64,000 nucleotides of DNA, taken from contig CM073889.1 in the NCBI GenBank assembly GCA_037176705.1, forward strand, positions 55,545,596 through 55,609,595, written 5' to 3'. Positions 1-10,975 of the stretch are shown piece after piece (position 1 is the first letter of the stretch; every line of letters starts with the position of its first letter). The notes under the pieces were generated by a model. That model searched no databases and was not told the DNA's origin. It saw only the letters and a program-made list of their open reading frames with translations. A program made the position numbers and the translations under genes. Origin of the DNA: Molossus alvarezi. Taxonomy: Eukaryota; Chordata; Mammalia; Chiroptera; Molossidae.

Positions 1-4
1 TTAT

Positions 5-247
5 TATTTTTTATCCTAACCCAAGAACATTTTTGCATATTTCTTCAGATAGAATGGGAGGGAGAAAAAGAGGGAGAGAGAGAGAGAGAGACATCGATGT
101 GAGAAAGGCACATCGAGTGGTTGCCACCCACACGACCCCAACCGGGGACAAACTGCAACCAAGGTTCATGCCCTTAGTGTGAACCAAACCTGGGACTCTC
201 CAGTCCGCAGGCCGATGTTCCAAATGCTGAGCCAAACTGGCCAGGGC
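5..247 (-). mobile_element. VES SINE
   Basis: Read on the minus strand it runs from a GCCCTGGCCAG head with a TTTGGCTCAGC A-box region, through a B box, a central GTCCCCGG block and a CT run, to a GGATAAAAAA tail. It is full length. The tail lies at the window edge, so only one flank is visible and no target duplication can be scored. Confidence 0.9.
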
Positions 248-250
248 AAC

Positions 251-415
251 TCTGTCCCTATTAAACATTAACTTTTCATTCCCCCTCTCCTAGTCCCTGG
301 CACCTATCATTCTAATTTCTGCCTCTATGAATTTGACTTCTTTAGGAATCTCATGTAAGTGGAATTATACAGTATTTGCCTTTCTGTTAGGCTTCTATTT
401 ATTGCTTGAACTTGT
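251..415 (-). mobile_element. L1M 3'-region fragment
   Basis: The plus strand reads as the reverse complement of the ancient mammalian L1 3' region, with the familiar wording around CTCATGTAAGTGGAATTATACA. It directly abuts the VES copy. It is too decayed for a subfamily call. Confidence 0.6.
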
Positions 416-569
416 CCTGCTCTCTCTCTCGACTTAAGTGGACAGACATTTTCACCAACAGTGGGTAGAGTGGCCTTGGGTGATTTCAGGCAAGGCTGAT
501 CCCACCCTGAGGAGGGAGGGAGTGAGAAGCAGTATTTGGGACAGTCTTGAAGACTTCCACTGCCCTTCA

Positions 570-860
570 TGTACATGGCAATTCTGTATGGACAAGTTTG
601 TAGGACAAATTTGAAATTTATTCTTCAGCTCATAGTTATTGTAACAAATTAAAAATGTAAAGAAGAATATAAAATAAAAATACCCTCAAAGACACTTGGC
701 TCCCCAGAAGTTTCACTGGTAGTAGTTTGCAGAGTATCCTAGCCAACATTTTAAAAAACTCTACAGTACATGTATACGTTTTTTCTTTTTAACAAAAATG
801 GGCATCATTCCACATTCCACAATGCCTCTTGCTTTGTCCACATAACAATAGATTGTGGAC
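570..860 (-). mobile_element. Old L1M4/L1ME-like fragment
   Basis: AT-rich sequence ending in CAAAAATGGGCATCATTCC and CATAACAATAGATTGTGG resembles the antisense of an old L1 3' region, the same type that flanks the big L1 nest at 27930-28128 and 47853-48225. Identification is by memory of the consensus. Confidence 0.4.
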
Positions 861-869
861 TGTAACTGC

Positions 870-1561
870 TCTCTATGTCACCCCGTCTCACAGAGGGGAA
901 CCTGAGGCCTCGTGGGTGAGAGTTGTTCAAGCTCACTAGACAGAAAGCAGAGGGGTATGGCCAGATCCCAGGTCACTGGACAACTAGCCCACTGCTGCCT
1001 CCACTGGGTCTTCTCTCCAGGAGACAGATGCCCAGCGGTCCCTGGTTTCTGATGGGAGTGGAAGCCTCAGCTTCATCTCTATTGGGCTATTTTTATCATC
1101 AGGCCTGTCAGAACACCCCTTAGGGAGTTGTGGGGAACAGGATGTACAAATCTCCAGACTTAGGTGAGATATGCACCAGGTTCTGATAGGAAGGATGAGG
1201 TTTAGAGTTAGAGAGATGGGGGTCCAATCACCAGGCAAGTCACCTCACCATCACCCCCTAAGCCTTGTTTCCTTATCTGCTAAATAAGGTATTTCTACCC
1301 ACTATGAGGTGCCCCTCACACCAGTGCTGGGATAGGGGAGCATGTGGAGTAATGGCATGTAGACAATGCCTCTCATGCTCATGTGCCTCTTTCTCTGAGT
1401 GGTTGGGGTGAGGGTGGGGGCAACAGACTTGCTTTCTACTGCCCTGCAGGCCACGCTCTCAGGCCCCTCTGGCCTTTGCACACACTGTTCCTCACCTCTA
1501 GATCATCTTTTATTTTGCAATTCAGAGCCTTCACTTCCTTTAGGATTTCTCTAGGAAGGAA
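870..1561. other. Non-coding stretch with weak MIR/L2-like patches
   Basis: No gene is supported. A MIR-like core is faintly visible near 875-960 and again near 1230-1375 (GGCAAGTCACCTCACC, then CCTTGTTTCCTTATCTG). 1420-1560 has L2-like wording (GGCCTTTGCACACACTGTTCC). Nothing else is recognisable. Confidence 0.4.
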
Positions 1562-1562
1562 C

Positions 1563-2131
1563 ATATATTAGTTTCTTTTTTTTTTTGATATGTGCCCCTG
1601 GGAACCGAACCCAGGACTCTCTGGTCCGCAGTCCAACGCTTCTACTGCTGAGCCAAACTGGCCACGGCCATATATTAGTTTCATATTGCCGCTGTAACAA
1701 ATGACTACAAATGTAGTGGCTTAAAACAACACACATTTATTTTCTTACAGTCCTGGAGGCCAGAATTACAAAATGGATCTCAATGGGCTAAAATCAAGGT
1801 GTTGGCAGAATTGCATTCCTTCTGGAGACTTGGAGGGTGAATCTGTCTCCATTCCTCTGGAGACTTCCTGCAGTCCTTGGCTAGTGATCCCACCCTCCAT
1901 CTTCAGAGCCATCAGTGTAACATCTTCAGTGTTTCTAACTCTGACCCTCCTGCTTCCCTCTTATAAAGACTCTGTTATTACACTGGGCTCTCCTGGATAA
2001 TTCAGGATAATCTCTGTATCTCATACCCTTAACTTAGTTATATCTGCAAAGTCCCTTTGTCATCTAAGGTAACATACATGTTTTGGGGATTAGAAAATGG
2101 ACATCTTTGGGAGCCATTATTCAGCCCACCA
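1563..2131 (-). mobile_element. MLT1-type (ERVL-MaLR) LTR
   Basis: The plus strand shows the reverse complement of an MLT1B/D-like LTR: TAGTGGCTTAAAACAACAC, CAGTCCTGGAGGCCAGAA, CTAAAATCAAGGTG, then GATAATCTCTGTATCTC and ending GCCATTATTCAGCCC. It is split near its outer end by the short VES-type insertion at 1576-1668. An old solo LTR. Confidence 0.75.
1576..1668 (-). mobile_element. Short VES-type insertion: tRNA-like head plus poly(A) only
   Basis: Read on the minus strand this is a tRNA-like head with an A box (TGGCTCAGCAG) and a B box (GGTTCGGTTCC), which passes directly into an A-run. The usual VES body and CT tract are missing. It is flanked by perfect 14-bp duplications CATATATTAGTTTC at 1562-1575 and 1669-1682, inside an MLT1 LTR. 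The duplications show that it was retrotransposed in this short form and not trimmed later. A tailed tRNA retropseudogene is the alternative reading. Confidence 0.85.
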
Positions 2132-3619
2132 AAGGGCCTTTAGAGAGAACAGAAGTCAGAGGGGCTGGTATGAGGATAGCTAATGGCCACCTACTTCTCC
2201 AATGACCTCCTGCCTGGGAGGATGCTTGAATACCTAGATCCCTGGGGCAGAACCTGGCCCCAACTCCCATCCCCTGTAGGGGAGCCCAATGGGAGAAGGC
2301 TAGACTGTATCTGGGATCAGAACAAAGGAGAAAAAATCAGGAGGCCACGGCTGGGAGCCAGGACTAGAAAGGAGGACCTGCAAGGTGGGGCTAGAACCAG
2401 CATTTGTGTGTGTGGTGAGGCTGGGAGGTAGCTGTCTGGGTCCTGGATGTGCTCAACCCCACTTGCTGGAGGTCTCAGGCCTGTCCCTCCTCCTGTCTGG
2501 CGATTGCTTCTCTATCTGTCAAAGCTCTCCTCCTCCCCTCAAGTTTATGCTGCCTGCCCCAGAGCTCCTGACATCTTGTTCATCAGAGAAATTAGTCACC
2601 CCCTCCATTGAACCCTGTGAATAGTCTGGGTACAGGTCCCTGAGAAGGCCCAGGATCACAGTGCAGAGCTGGTCCTGGGTGGTTGTCCTAGGATGCCAAT
2701 AGACACTGAGATATCAACAGGGGCAGTTTAGATTTGTCTTAAGAAACTGTTTGATTACACCTTCCATCAGTATCTCAGAGGGGTCTGGGCCCACCCAAGG
2801 TTGAGGGTGACCTCAGATGACATCTCTGAGCTCCCCATCTCCCACCAGTGCTACTGGCCTCACATTCCCTGCACCTGACACTCCCTGGCTTGGTGGAGTG
2901 TGGCCAGAGGAATGGGCCTCCCCTCCATGGGTCCTGGGAGGCATGGGAGCTGAACAGTGCTGGGTTAGGGCCACCAACCACACTGTGCTGTCACACCCCC
3001 TAAGCAGGAACCTGACACCACCAGCCACTTGAACCCCCAGGCACCGTGGTTATGCCTGCGGTCACTGGAGCAGCCAGTCAGGAAACCCCTGGGGTCGTGG
3101 GGTTCTGGATGGCAGCAAGGGTATGTATAAGCCATCTTCTCTCCAGATGCGTGGGTTGCCCTGTATCCCTTGAATCCTCACCATACCCACACGTCCTTTC
3201 CACCACCACATCATGCAGTTCCCACCCTCAGTGTTCTCCCAACTCTTCTCCATCAAGGCCAAGAGGAGCCTTGGCCTTTTTATGGCCCATGGTCTCCCTA
3301 GCCCATTTCTCCTTTGGGAACCACATAAATCAGTTTCTTTCCCTTTGACATTCCTGAATATCTTCCACCTGGCATGCATGCTCATGGCCAATGCCTCGAG
3401 GGCAGAGACATTCTCTGCTCTGCCTCCAGAACCAGAGGAAGCCCAGCGGTAGTAGGTGGTGGCTCTCAGGTAACTGCTGAGTAGAGAAAGTGTTTCTCTG
3501 CATGGCTGAAAGAGATAGGACAGGATGGAGCTGGGCCTTGCCCCTTCTTTACTCTGCTGTGCCCCATGTGGCCCTCCTGCAGCTTAGGCCTTCAACAGAG
3601 TCCCTCTAGGGAAGGAAAG
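2132..3619. other. Unannotated intergenic or intronic DNA
   Basis: No repeat, exon or RNA gene is recognised. Several short open frames overlap on both strands (2775-3450), as expected in GC-richer non-coding DNA. No splice-bounded conserved frame was found. Confidence 0.4.
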
Positions 3620-3880
3620 CAAGAGCATTTATTGCAAGAAACTGATTACCATATCTGTTTTAAATAGGTATTTAATTAAAGAGTTTATTATTCATTAGCT
3701 TTATCCATTGCCTGCTAGTTCCTGGCTGGGAAAGGCTGGCTCATGGAACTATTCACCACATCTGTGCTTCTTGCTGAGCTGCGTCAATAAATAGCACCAT
3801 CCTGTTCACATTAGCTCAGCTGCTGATTTGCTCTCTGCCATTTCCAGTTGGAGTTACCCAGTTACAAGAGACAGAAACTA
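3620..3880. promoter_or_regulatory. Candidate conserved regulatory element
   Basis: A repeat-free AT-rich block with clustered homeodomain-type cores (TTTAATTAAAG at 3671-3681, CATTAGC), a TTTATCC, a TGCTGAGCTGCGTCAATAAA stretch with an AP-1/MAF-like half site, and a CAGCTGCTG E-box. It stands out from its degenerate surroundings. This is inferred from composition only; no alignment was possible. Confidence 0.3.
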
Positions 3881-4244
3881 ATCCTTGTTACTATATGTTA
3901 AAAAGAGGGAGGGGCACTATTGAATGAATATAGCCTGGGTCAAAAGAAAAAAAAATCCCAAGACTTGTGCAAAAGTCAGGAAGCAGAGCAGCTCCTGGAT
4001 TGAGGAGTGGTCTCTTTGAGCTGCTGCTATTGGAATAAATCATCTTCGACAATGTTCCATCCTTGTGAGAGTCTGCTCAGTGTCGATTGGCCAAGCATGT
4101 GTGGAAGAGGGTGAGCACCATCATTGCTACCACCAGCTCTTCAACCACAACCAACACCACTGCCATCACTATACCACTAACACTAGGCCACCCCCATTAC
4201 CATCACCAGCACTCAAACACCATCACCACACACTCTCCAGTACT
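3881..4244. repeat. Degenerate CAY trinucleotide low-complexity DNA
   Basis: From about 4100 to 4240 the sequence is an imperfect run of CAC/CAT/ACC units (for example CACCATCATTGCTACCACC). The part before 4100 is unremarkable. Confidence 0.5.
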
Positions 4245-5545
4245 TCATTTATTTACTGAAGAAATCTTTATGTGCCTGCTACATGACAGGCAGAATGCTG
4301 GGTTTTGTTGATGCTGTGATGAGGAAAGGTCATTCCCACCTGTAAGTGGATTACAGTTTATCAAGAGAGAGAGATTTTAATCAAATAGTCACAAAGAAAA
4401 TGGTAAGACTACAACTCAGAGAGGTGCCATAAGAAACAGACAAGATGCTGGGAAAGTCTCTAGGGGGATTTGACCCAGATAGGAAGATGAGAGAAAGCCA
4501 CTCTGAGATCAGAAAGGCAAGTGTGGGTTCATTAGGGTAAGGAAACGTGCACCAGGCAGAGGGACCTGCATGTGAAAAGTCTTTATGGCAGGAGGGATGT
4601 GTGAAAACAAGGGCTTGAAAGAAGGCCACTGTGGCTGAATAGAAAGAGCAAGAAGCATGGTGGCAGGAGAAGAGTGGTGTGCAGGATCTGGCATGAGTGT
4701 TGTCACCTTGATATTAAGAGCAATGGGAAGTCATGGAAGGGTTTGAAACAAGAAGGTGCCATGTTGGATTTGCACTGTGGAAACACCATCCAACAATAGG
4801 TTGGGATGAGGACAAGGAGTCAACACAGCATCAGGGAGACCAGTTAGGAAGATGTGGCAGTCATCCAGGTGAGGGGTTGTGGTGAAGATGATGAGAAGGT
4901 GGATTCAACAGCTATTTGGGAAGTAAATAGCTTTGTGGTGGACCAAATATTTGATTGAAGGAAAGGGGACTACTGAGGCAGATTCTCAGATTTTTGGCCT
5001 AAGTATTAGAATGAATCGAAGGTTTGTTCACTGAAATGAGGAAGAGCACAAGTTCAGATTTGGATTTGCTAGGTATGAGGTGCCTTTGAGACTCCTGAGA
5101 TATTTCAACTGGGCAGTTGGATCCATGGATCTGGACTCGGAGGGAAGTCAGACCTGGGAATACCCTTTTGGAGTCATCTGCAGATAAGGAGTAAATGAAA
5201 GGAGGGAAGGAAAAGAAGATGACAGGACCTAAGCATCCATCCTTAATGTTAGGCCCAGGAGGTTAAGCCTTCAGAGGACACAGTGGAGAAGCCTCCAGAG
5301 GAATGAGAAGCCAGGAGAGGAGGGTGTTTGGACAAGAAGGGAGTGGCCAACCATGCTGACAACAAGAATTATGGATGAGGTCTAGAGAATATTCAGTGGC
5401 TTGGGCAACACAGAAGACATTGTTGACCTTAATGAAAACTACTTTTATGGAGTGATAGAGAAGACAGACTGGCATGAGGCTGGGGGCAATGAAGGAATGG
5501 GTCAGGGAATGTAAACAGACAACACTCTCTCATTATTTCACAAGT
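4245..5545 (-). mobile_element. L2 LINE remnant
   Basis: The plus strand carries the reverse complement of L2 wording: TTATGTGCCTGCTACATGACAG at the 3' end side, then GGTTTGAAACAAGAAG, GAGACCAGTTAGGAAG, and GTCATCCAGGTGAGG. It is heavily decayed, with no coding capacity. Confidence 0.6.
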
Positions 5546-5844
5546 TATCTGGCTATGAGAGGGAACAGAGAAGTGTGGGAGTAGCTAGACTGGAATGAAC
5601 AGTTGTAGTGGTCAGAATGAGCTAAATTGTGCTGAGGTAAAAATTCCTAAATTTTCATGGCTTAACCCAGTAAATGTGTACTTCAAACTCATACTACATG
5701 TTTTATTCTGGTCCATGGGAGGCTCTTTTCCATTCACTCAGGGATGCAGGCCAATAGTCAACCATCAATTTGTAGTGGCACCATCTAAAGCAGCTGCCTT
5801 CTTAGTTGCCATGGCACAAAAAGAGACTGGATTATCTTCTTTTA
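5546..5844. other. Unannotated DNA
   Basis: No recognisable gene or repeat. Confidence 0.4.
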
Positions 5845-7400
5845 AAAAATAATTATTATGAAAAGTGTCAAACATCTGTAAAATAGAAGAGAGTGGTATC
5901 ATGAACCTCCTTACACCCATCACCCAGCTTTAACAATTAGCACAATCTTATTTCATTTTTATCCCCCACCATTCCCCCAGCCTTGGACTATTTTTAAGTC
6001 GTCCCTCACCACTTCATGCTTCAACTTTCGCGGCTTCACTCTATCGCGGTTTTTTCAAATGTATTCATTAAAACGTTGATCAAGATAGAGAAAATGATAT
6101 AGCACGCGCTCGGTTGTCTGAGTCAATTATACACCCCTGTATTACAATTAAAATTAAAATTACTGTACGTATGGACTGTAAGCCTATGTATTCGATCACC
6201 CTAGGAATCCTTCAACGCCAGGAACAACCACTAGAGTCTGGAACGGATTAACTGCAATAAACAAGGGATGACTGTAAACCCCTGACATCATAGTTTATTC
6301 ATAAAGATACAATAAAGACTTAAAAAACACAATCACAATACCTTTATCATACAGAAAAAGCAATATATCTTAGTATCACCATCAAACATCTGGTCATTAT
6401 TCAAATTTCCCTGGTTATTTTTCATTTGTTCAAAACAGCTTTCAAACAAGACCCATACCTTGTATTTGACTATGCTTTTTATGCTCTTAAATGTATAAAT
6501 TCCCCCATCCCTTTGTTTTTCTTTTCCGTTGTTGAAGAAACTGGCATTTTTCAATCTTATATTTGTCAGTTGCATCCCTGTGGTGTCATTTAACATGGTC
6601 CTGTGAGCCCTGTGTTTTCCAGATAGTCTACAGGCTTGAGATTGGTGTAGAGGCTTGGATCAGATTCAGGCAAGAGATTTTTGGCAAGGATACTACATAG
6701 ATGGCATTGTGTACTTTCTATGGTGTCACTTTAGGAGATACCTGATGTCTTATCACTTACTTTTTGTGAGATTAACATTGACCAGTAGTTTAGCCCATCC
6801 TTTATAGTTTGTAAGGTGCCCCATCTGCTTTTCACTAATGATTTTGGTATCCACTGATAATCATCCCTTACTTCATTATTAGGGGTTAAAAGTGGTGATA
6901 TTCTCTTATTCCCTTTTCATTTATTAGCTAGAATTTTCCTAAAGAGAACTTCCCTCATCAAATAGTCAAAGAAAAAGTTCATATAGGAAATGGAGGATAA
7001 ATGGTTATGGTTTCCTTTTATTTAAAAACATTTTTGGAATAAATTGGTTCCTAGAAGACCCAATATTGACCAATAAAGTTTTTAGCTACCCTTATATGTA
7101 TGTGGATTTTTAACATCTTTGTTGTATTTCAGTCTATTGCAGAGTTTTCCGATGTTCAAATTGTCCCACCTCTGGCCAGTGTGAGAGGCTGGGCAAATTA
7201 GCTCTTGAGTCCTCTTTTCATAACCCCACAGACTTTGAGCACTCCCGTTGCATTCTGTATAAGCTATTACAAGCTCATCTTAAATATTCTCTGCCCCGGA
7301 CCTGGAACCAAACAAATACCCAATGAGACTTGGCTCCTTTTTGTGGGACATGGTATTTGAAGACCAGGAAAATGGAGGACTGTAGGGGGCCTAAAATGTA
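5845..7400. mobile_element. Ancient L1M (L1MC/L1ME-type) 3' region
   Basis: Long match in wording to old L1 3' sequence: CACCCATCACCCAGCTTTAAC, GTTGAAGAAACTGGC, TGCATCCCTGTGGTGTCATT, CATTATTAGGGGTTAAAA, TTTATTAGCTAGAATTTTCC, and CTGGCCAGTGTGAGAGGC. It is interrupted by the small DNA transposon at 5997-6274; the L1 text resumes on the far side with GACATCATAGTTTATTC. Orientation was left open. Confidence 0.65.
5997..6274. mobile_element. Tigger/pogo-like non-autonomous DNA transposon
   Basis: It starts AGTCGTCCCTCACC, and its right end reads, on the opposite strand, CAGTCATCCCTTG, giving short imperfect terminal inverted repeats. It is flanked by TA at 5995-5996 and 6275-6276, the target duplication of the Tc1/mariner/pogo group. 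The 278-bp length and lack of any transposase frame make it non-autonomous. The flanking L1M sequence is contiguous once it is removed. Confidence 0.6.
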
Positions 7401-7490
7401 GAGGAGAAGTGTGAAGTATTTGGTTATAGAAATCCAAGGATGCTTCAGATTCACTGTGAAGAAAACAATTGCATGAAAAAAGAGGTAGGG

Positions 7491-7504
7491 GTGTGTGTGT
7501 GTGT

Positions 7505-7537
<33 letters not shown>

Positions 7538-7540
7538 GTG
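7491..7540. repeat. (TG)n microsatellite
   Basis: About 25 TG units with one TATG interruption. Likely polymorphic. The two long minus-strand open frames across it are an artefact of this repeat. Confidence 0.95.
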
Positions 7541-7999
7541 ATTGATAATGCAAGGCTCTTGGAAAGGAGGAGTGTGCTGGGTCCAAGGCACAAGTAAATA
7601 GATTATCCCTGAGTGGAAACAACAATTCCTCTATTGCAACAGCAGAGAGGGAAGATGAATACAGGTGTGCTTGGTCACAGGATGATGAGAGATTTCCTGT
7701 AACTTTTATTTTTCTCTGTAAAATTGAAGGTGAGGTCATTTTCTGAGAATAAAGTGAGAGAGGGGAGTAAGGGAGAGGGTGGGGTTTGAGGAGGCTGAAG
7801 TTTTGAAATTGCTGTTTAGGGAGTTGGAGAATAGGTTCGTCAAAGGAGCATGGTGGTGGTGGTAATTGTGAATAAAATCTGAAACCAATCTGCCTTGGTG
7901 TGTGGCTTTCTCTTCTGGGCTCAGTTGTTGTGGAGCAGGCAAGAAGAAGGTAGACAGTTGCGGGAGCCAGCATCCAAATTGGCCTCCTGGTATTCAGGT
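7541..7999. other. Unassigned, probably repeat-derived DNA
   Basis: Purine-rich sequence (AGTGAGAGAGGGGAGTAAGG and similar) reminiscent of an old interspersed repeat, but I cannot name the family. No gene is supported. Confidence 0.3.
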
Positions 8000-8440
8000 C
8001 CCTGTGTCATCCCCTGGAACCAATAAAATATTTCAGAAATCATAGAATGTAACTTTTGAAGTTAGGTCATAAGAGATATTGTTGCTTTTATCTTTTGTTC
8101 TTTGGTCAATCATTTTGGGGGAAGCCAGTTGCCATGTCATGAGGACACTAATTCCATGAGAGGTGTACAGGGCGAGGAGCCAAGCCACCTCTCAGGAACC
8201 AGCATCAGCTGTCAGTGAGTGTGCCATCTTGGCAGAGAATCCTCAAATCCCCAGTCAAGCCTTTATATGAGGACAGTCAACATCTTGATCACAACCTTGG
8301 GAGAGACCCTGAATCAGAACCACTCAGGTAAGCTCCTGGCTTCCTGACCCACATAAACTGTGTAGGAATACATTTGTTGAGTTTCAAAACTGCTAATTTT
8401 GGGGGGTAATTTATTATACAGCAATAGACAACTAATATCA
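8000..8440 (+). mobile_element. MLT1-like LTR
   Basis: It contains GAAGCCAGTTGCCATG, CCCAGTCAAGCCTTTATATG, CAACCTTGGGAGAGACCC, GAACCACTCAGGTAAGC, and ends GGGGTAATTTATTATACAGC then AACTAATATCA, a typical ERVL-MaLR LTR ending. The upstream limit is approximate. Confidence 0.5.
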
Positions 8441-8733
8441 TGACTGTGACCCGAAAAAGACAGCAGGGCAGGGAGGATATAGTGGTCAGGTGTAGGGTGT
8501 TTGAATTTGTGATCCTGGAGAAGAATCCAGCAGGAGGAAGTCTTTGAAGATAAGCAATCAAGGAACTGAAAGGCCAGATATGGAACAGATTGTCCAGGTG
8601 GATTAAAATCTTCCAGGAAGATGGAACAACTTGAGATATAGGGAAAATCTGTGAGCCAGTTTACAAATTCTTCAGTGAATGAGGAGGAGTTACCAGGAAA
8701 TGAGGAGATGCAGCATCAAGGATAGGAGCAGCT
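8441..8733. other. Unannotated DNA
   Basis: No recognised gene or repeat between the LTR and the VES copy. Confidence 0.4.
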
Positions 8734-8985
8734 GCCCTGTCCAGTTGCTCAGTGGTTAGAGCATTGACCCGCAGACCAAAGAGTTGTGGGTTTGATTCCC
8801 ATCAAGGGCATGTACCTCGGTTGCAGTTCAATCACTGGCCCTGGTTGGGGTCGTGCGGGAGGCAACCAATCGATGTGTCTCTTTCACATTGATGTTTATC
8901 TCTCTCTCTCTCTCTCTCCCCCCCTCCCACTCTATCTGAAGATAAATGGAAAAATATCCTTGGGTGAAGATTAAAAAATAAAAAG
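8734..8985 (+). mobile_element. VES SINE
   Basis: Full-length copy: GCCCTGTCCAG head, TTGCTCAGTGG A box, GGTTTGATTCC B box, a TC run, TCTATCTGAAGATAAATGG, and a TCCTTGGGTGAAGATTAAAA tail. The flanks share a short GGAGCAG-like duplication. The tail is of the hairpin class. Confidence 0.9.
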
Positions 8986-9164
8986 AATGGGAGCAGAGGA
9001 GGCCTGATCGTTTAGCCCTCAAAGGGAAGGCTGGACTTTGGAGGTCTGTTTTGGCATGAGAAGGAAGAGTACTAGTTAGAAAGGAAATTAAAGAGCAAGG
9101 ATAAGACTGATCCCAATTTTGACTCTGGGATAAGTGGGAAGTGAGAAATTAAAGTCATCATTTA

Positions 9165-9590
9165 CATTGTTACTGTCACACAACCACCACTAACCACTAT
9201 CTCCATTGTCATTGCCACTATATTATCAACACCATTGCAGCCATCACTATAAGTGTCTGCATAATCTTGACCAATATTACAAACATCAACTTTACCACCA
9301 ACACAAATATTAACAACACCATAAACATCACGACACCAACAAAAACACTATCATCAACTATCACAATCCATTAATACATCATTAAACACCACCATCATCG
9401 CCACTATCCCCTTTACCACCACCTCCATCTTCAAGATCATCTCACAATTACTACCACCACTTAGACCCCCACCTTTCCCATCACTGTTTTTCCTACCATT
9501 GGGAATGCCATCATGACCATCACAAACATCATCACCTTCACCCCTACCATTACCATCAGCATTATTACCACCATTGATTCTAACATCACA
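9165..9590. repeat. Long degenerate (CAY)n trinucleotide tract
   Basis: More than 400 bp of imperfect CAC/CAT/AAC/ACC units (for example CACCACCATCATCGCCACTA), almost free of G on the plus strand. An old, decayed microsatellite. Confidence 0.75.
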
Positions 9591-9839
9591 GGAAGGAGCT
9601 GCTAAATGTCTGCCTCAATACCTATCCCCTTTTTTCTTTAGTCACAGAATGCCAGATTCTTCAGTGGTTACAAGGTCAAGTGGAACAAAGATCACATTTC
9701 CCAGGCTCCCTTGCAGCTAGGTAAGCCAGGAGACTATGGGTTATGATTTAGCTTATGGGCTATGATTGGAAGTGCAGGTGACTTCCAGGATGTCTTTTCA
9801 AAGAAGGATCAGCCCCTCAACCCTCATTTTTTTCACTAT
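9591..9839. other. Old repeat of uncertain family
   Basis: The wording around ACATTTCCCAGGCTCCC and TTGCAGCTAGGTAAGCC is familiar from a dispersed mammalian repeat, but I cannot name it with confidence. Confidence 0.3.
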
Positions 9840-10755
9840 GGTGCAGGCAACCATTCCCTCTTATCTACATTACTACAATAATTTTCTAATGGGTCTTGCA
9901 AATTCCTTCTTTGCCTCCTGACTCCATATAGTAGCCAAAGTATCCCAAGATAAGGCAAATCAGACCATGGGATTGCCTTGTTTAAAACCTTCTAATAGTG
10001 CCCTGGCCAGGTGGCTTGGTTGGAGTGTTGCCCTGTGCACCAAAAGGTTGCAGGTTCGATTCCCCGTCAGGACTCATATCTAGGTTGTGGGTTTGGTTCC
10101 TGGTTGGGTCATGTAGGGAAGGCAACCGATCAATGTTTCTTTCTTTCTCTCTCTCCCTCCCTTCTTCTCTTTCTAAAATTCAATAAAAACATATCCTTGG
10201 GGGGGGGGGGGATTAAAACAAAAACGAAAAACCTTCTAATAGCTTCCCAAGGCATCTAGGATAAAATCCAAACTCTTTATCCTGGCCTATAAGGTTCTGA
10301 AAGATAGAGTCCCTATTCAACTCTTCATTCTCATCTCCAACCAGACTCTCTCTTGCCTACTACTCTCTAGCTATGCTGCATCCCTTGTGGAATCTCTAAT
10401 GAATTAGTTTTCTGCTCACCACAGAGCCCTTGAACATGCTGTTTCTTCTGCCCAGATGTTCTTCAACTCATAACTTCTATGTATTCTTAAGTATTCAGTT
10501 AAAATACCCTTTGTTCCAAGATCTCCGCCCTAAGCCCTAGCCATGCCATTCTCTTGTATACCCTTGATTCATGGCCGGTATCATTGTTTGTAAAAATATA
10601 TTTGTGTGCTCACATGTTTAATGTGTAGCTCCTCACATATCCTTGAGTGCAGGGATATATAGATGGGTAGGGGTATGTGCTAATTTCTATTTCCTCAGTG
10701 CAAAAAATAGCACTGAGCACATGGAAATATTTGTTGAAAACAATAAATTCATGAG
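9840..10755 (+). mobile_element. L2 LINE 3' region, split by a VES SINE
   Basis: L2 wording in order: TTACTACAATAATTTTC, GCCAAAGTATCCCAAG, TTGTTTAAAACCTTC, TAGGATAAAATCCAAACTC, CCTATAAGGTTCTG, TTGAGTGCAGGGATATA, GCACTGAGCACATGG, and the ending AATATTTGTTGAAAACAATAA. The VES at 9999-10227 interrupts it. Confidence 0.75.
9999..10227 (+). mobile_element. VES SINE with poly(G) tract in its tail
   Basis: It has a TGCCCTGGCCAGG head, the GGTTCGATTCC B box intact, a CT run, and AATAAAAACATATCC, then 13 consecutive G before the A-rich end. Perfect 15-bp target duplications AAAACCTTCTAATAG lie at 9984-9998 and 10228-10242, inside an L2. Confidence 0.95.
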
Positions 10756-10789
10756 TGCATTAATGCTGGTTTCATCTTTAGATCTAGAC

Positions 10790-10975
10790 TCCTGATTCAG
10801 TTTCCTTCAGGCAAGTTATTAAATGGTCCCTTATCTCAGTTTTCCCATCTGAAAATTGGTGGTAACAATAAGACCCTGCTTCATAGGGTTGTTTGGAAAA
10901 CTGAATGAGCTAATGATATAGATAAAGTATTTAGAACAGCATACACTAAGGGCCATGTAAATGTTCACTATAACT
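10790..10975 (+). repeat. MIR SINE
   Basis: A clear MIR body: CTTCAGGCAAGTTATTAAA, CTCAGTTTTCCCATCTG, CTTCATAGGGTTGTTTGG, GAATGAGCTAATGATATAG, and AGTATTTAGAACAGC. Confidence 0.8.

Noticed and set aside
7275..7973. 232-codon minus-strand open frame
   Set aside because: It reads through the (TG)n microsatellite as a His-Thr repeat and purine-rich repeat DNA. No domain, no splice sites.
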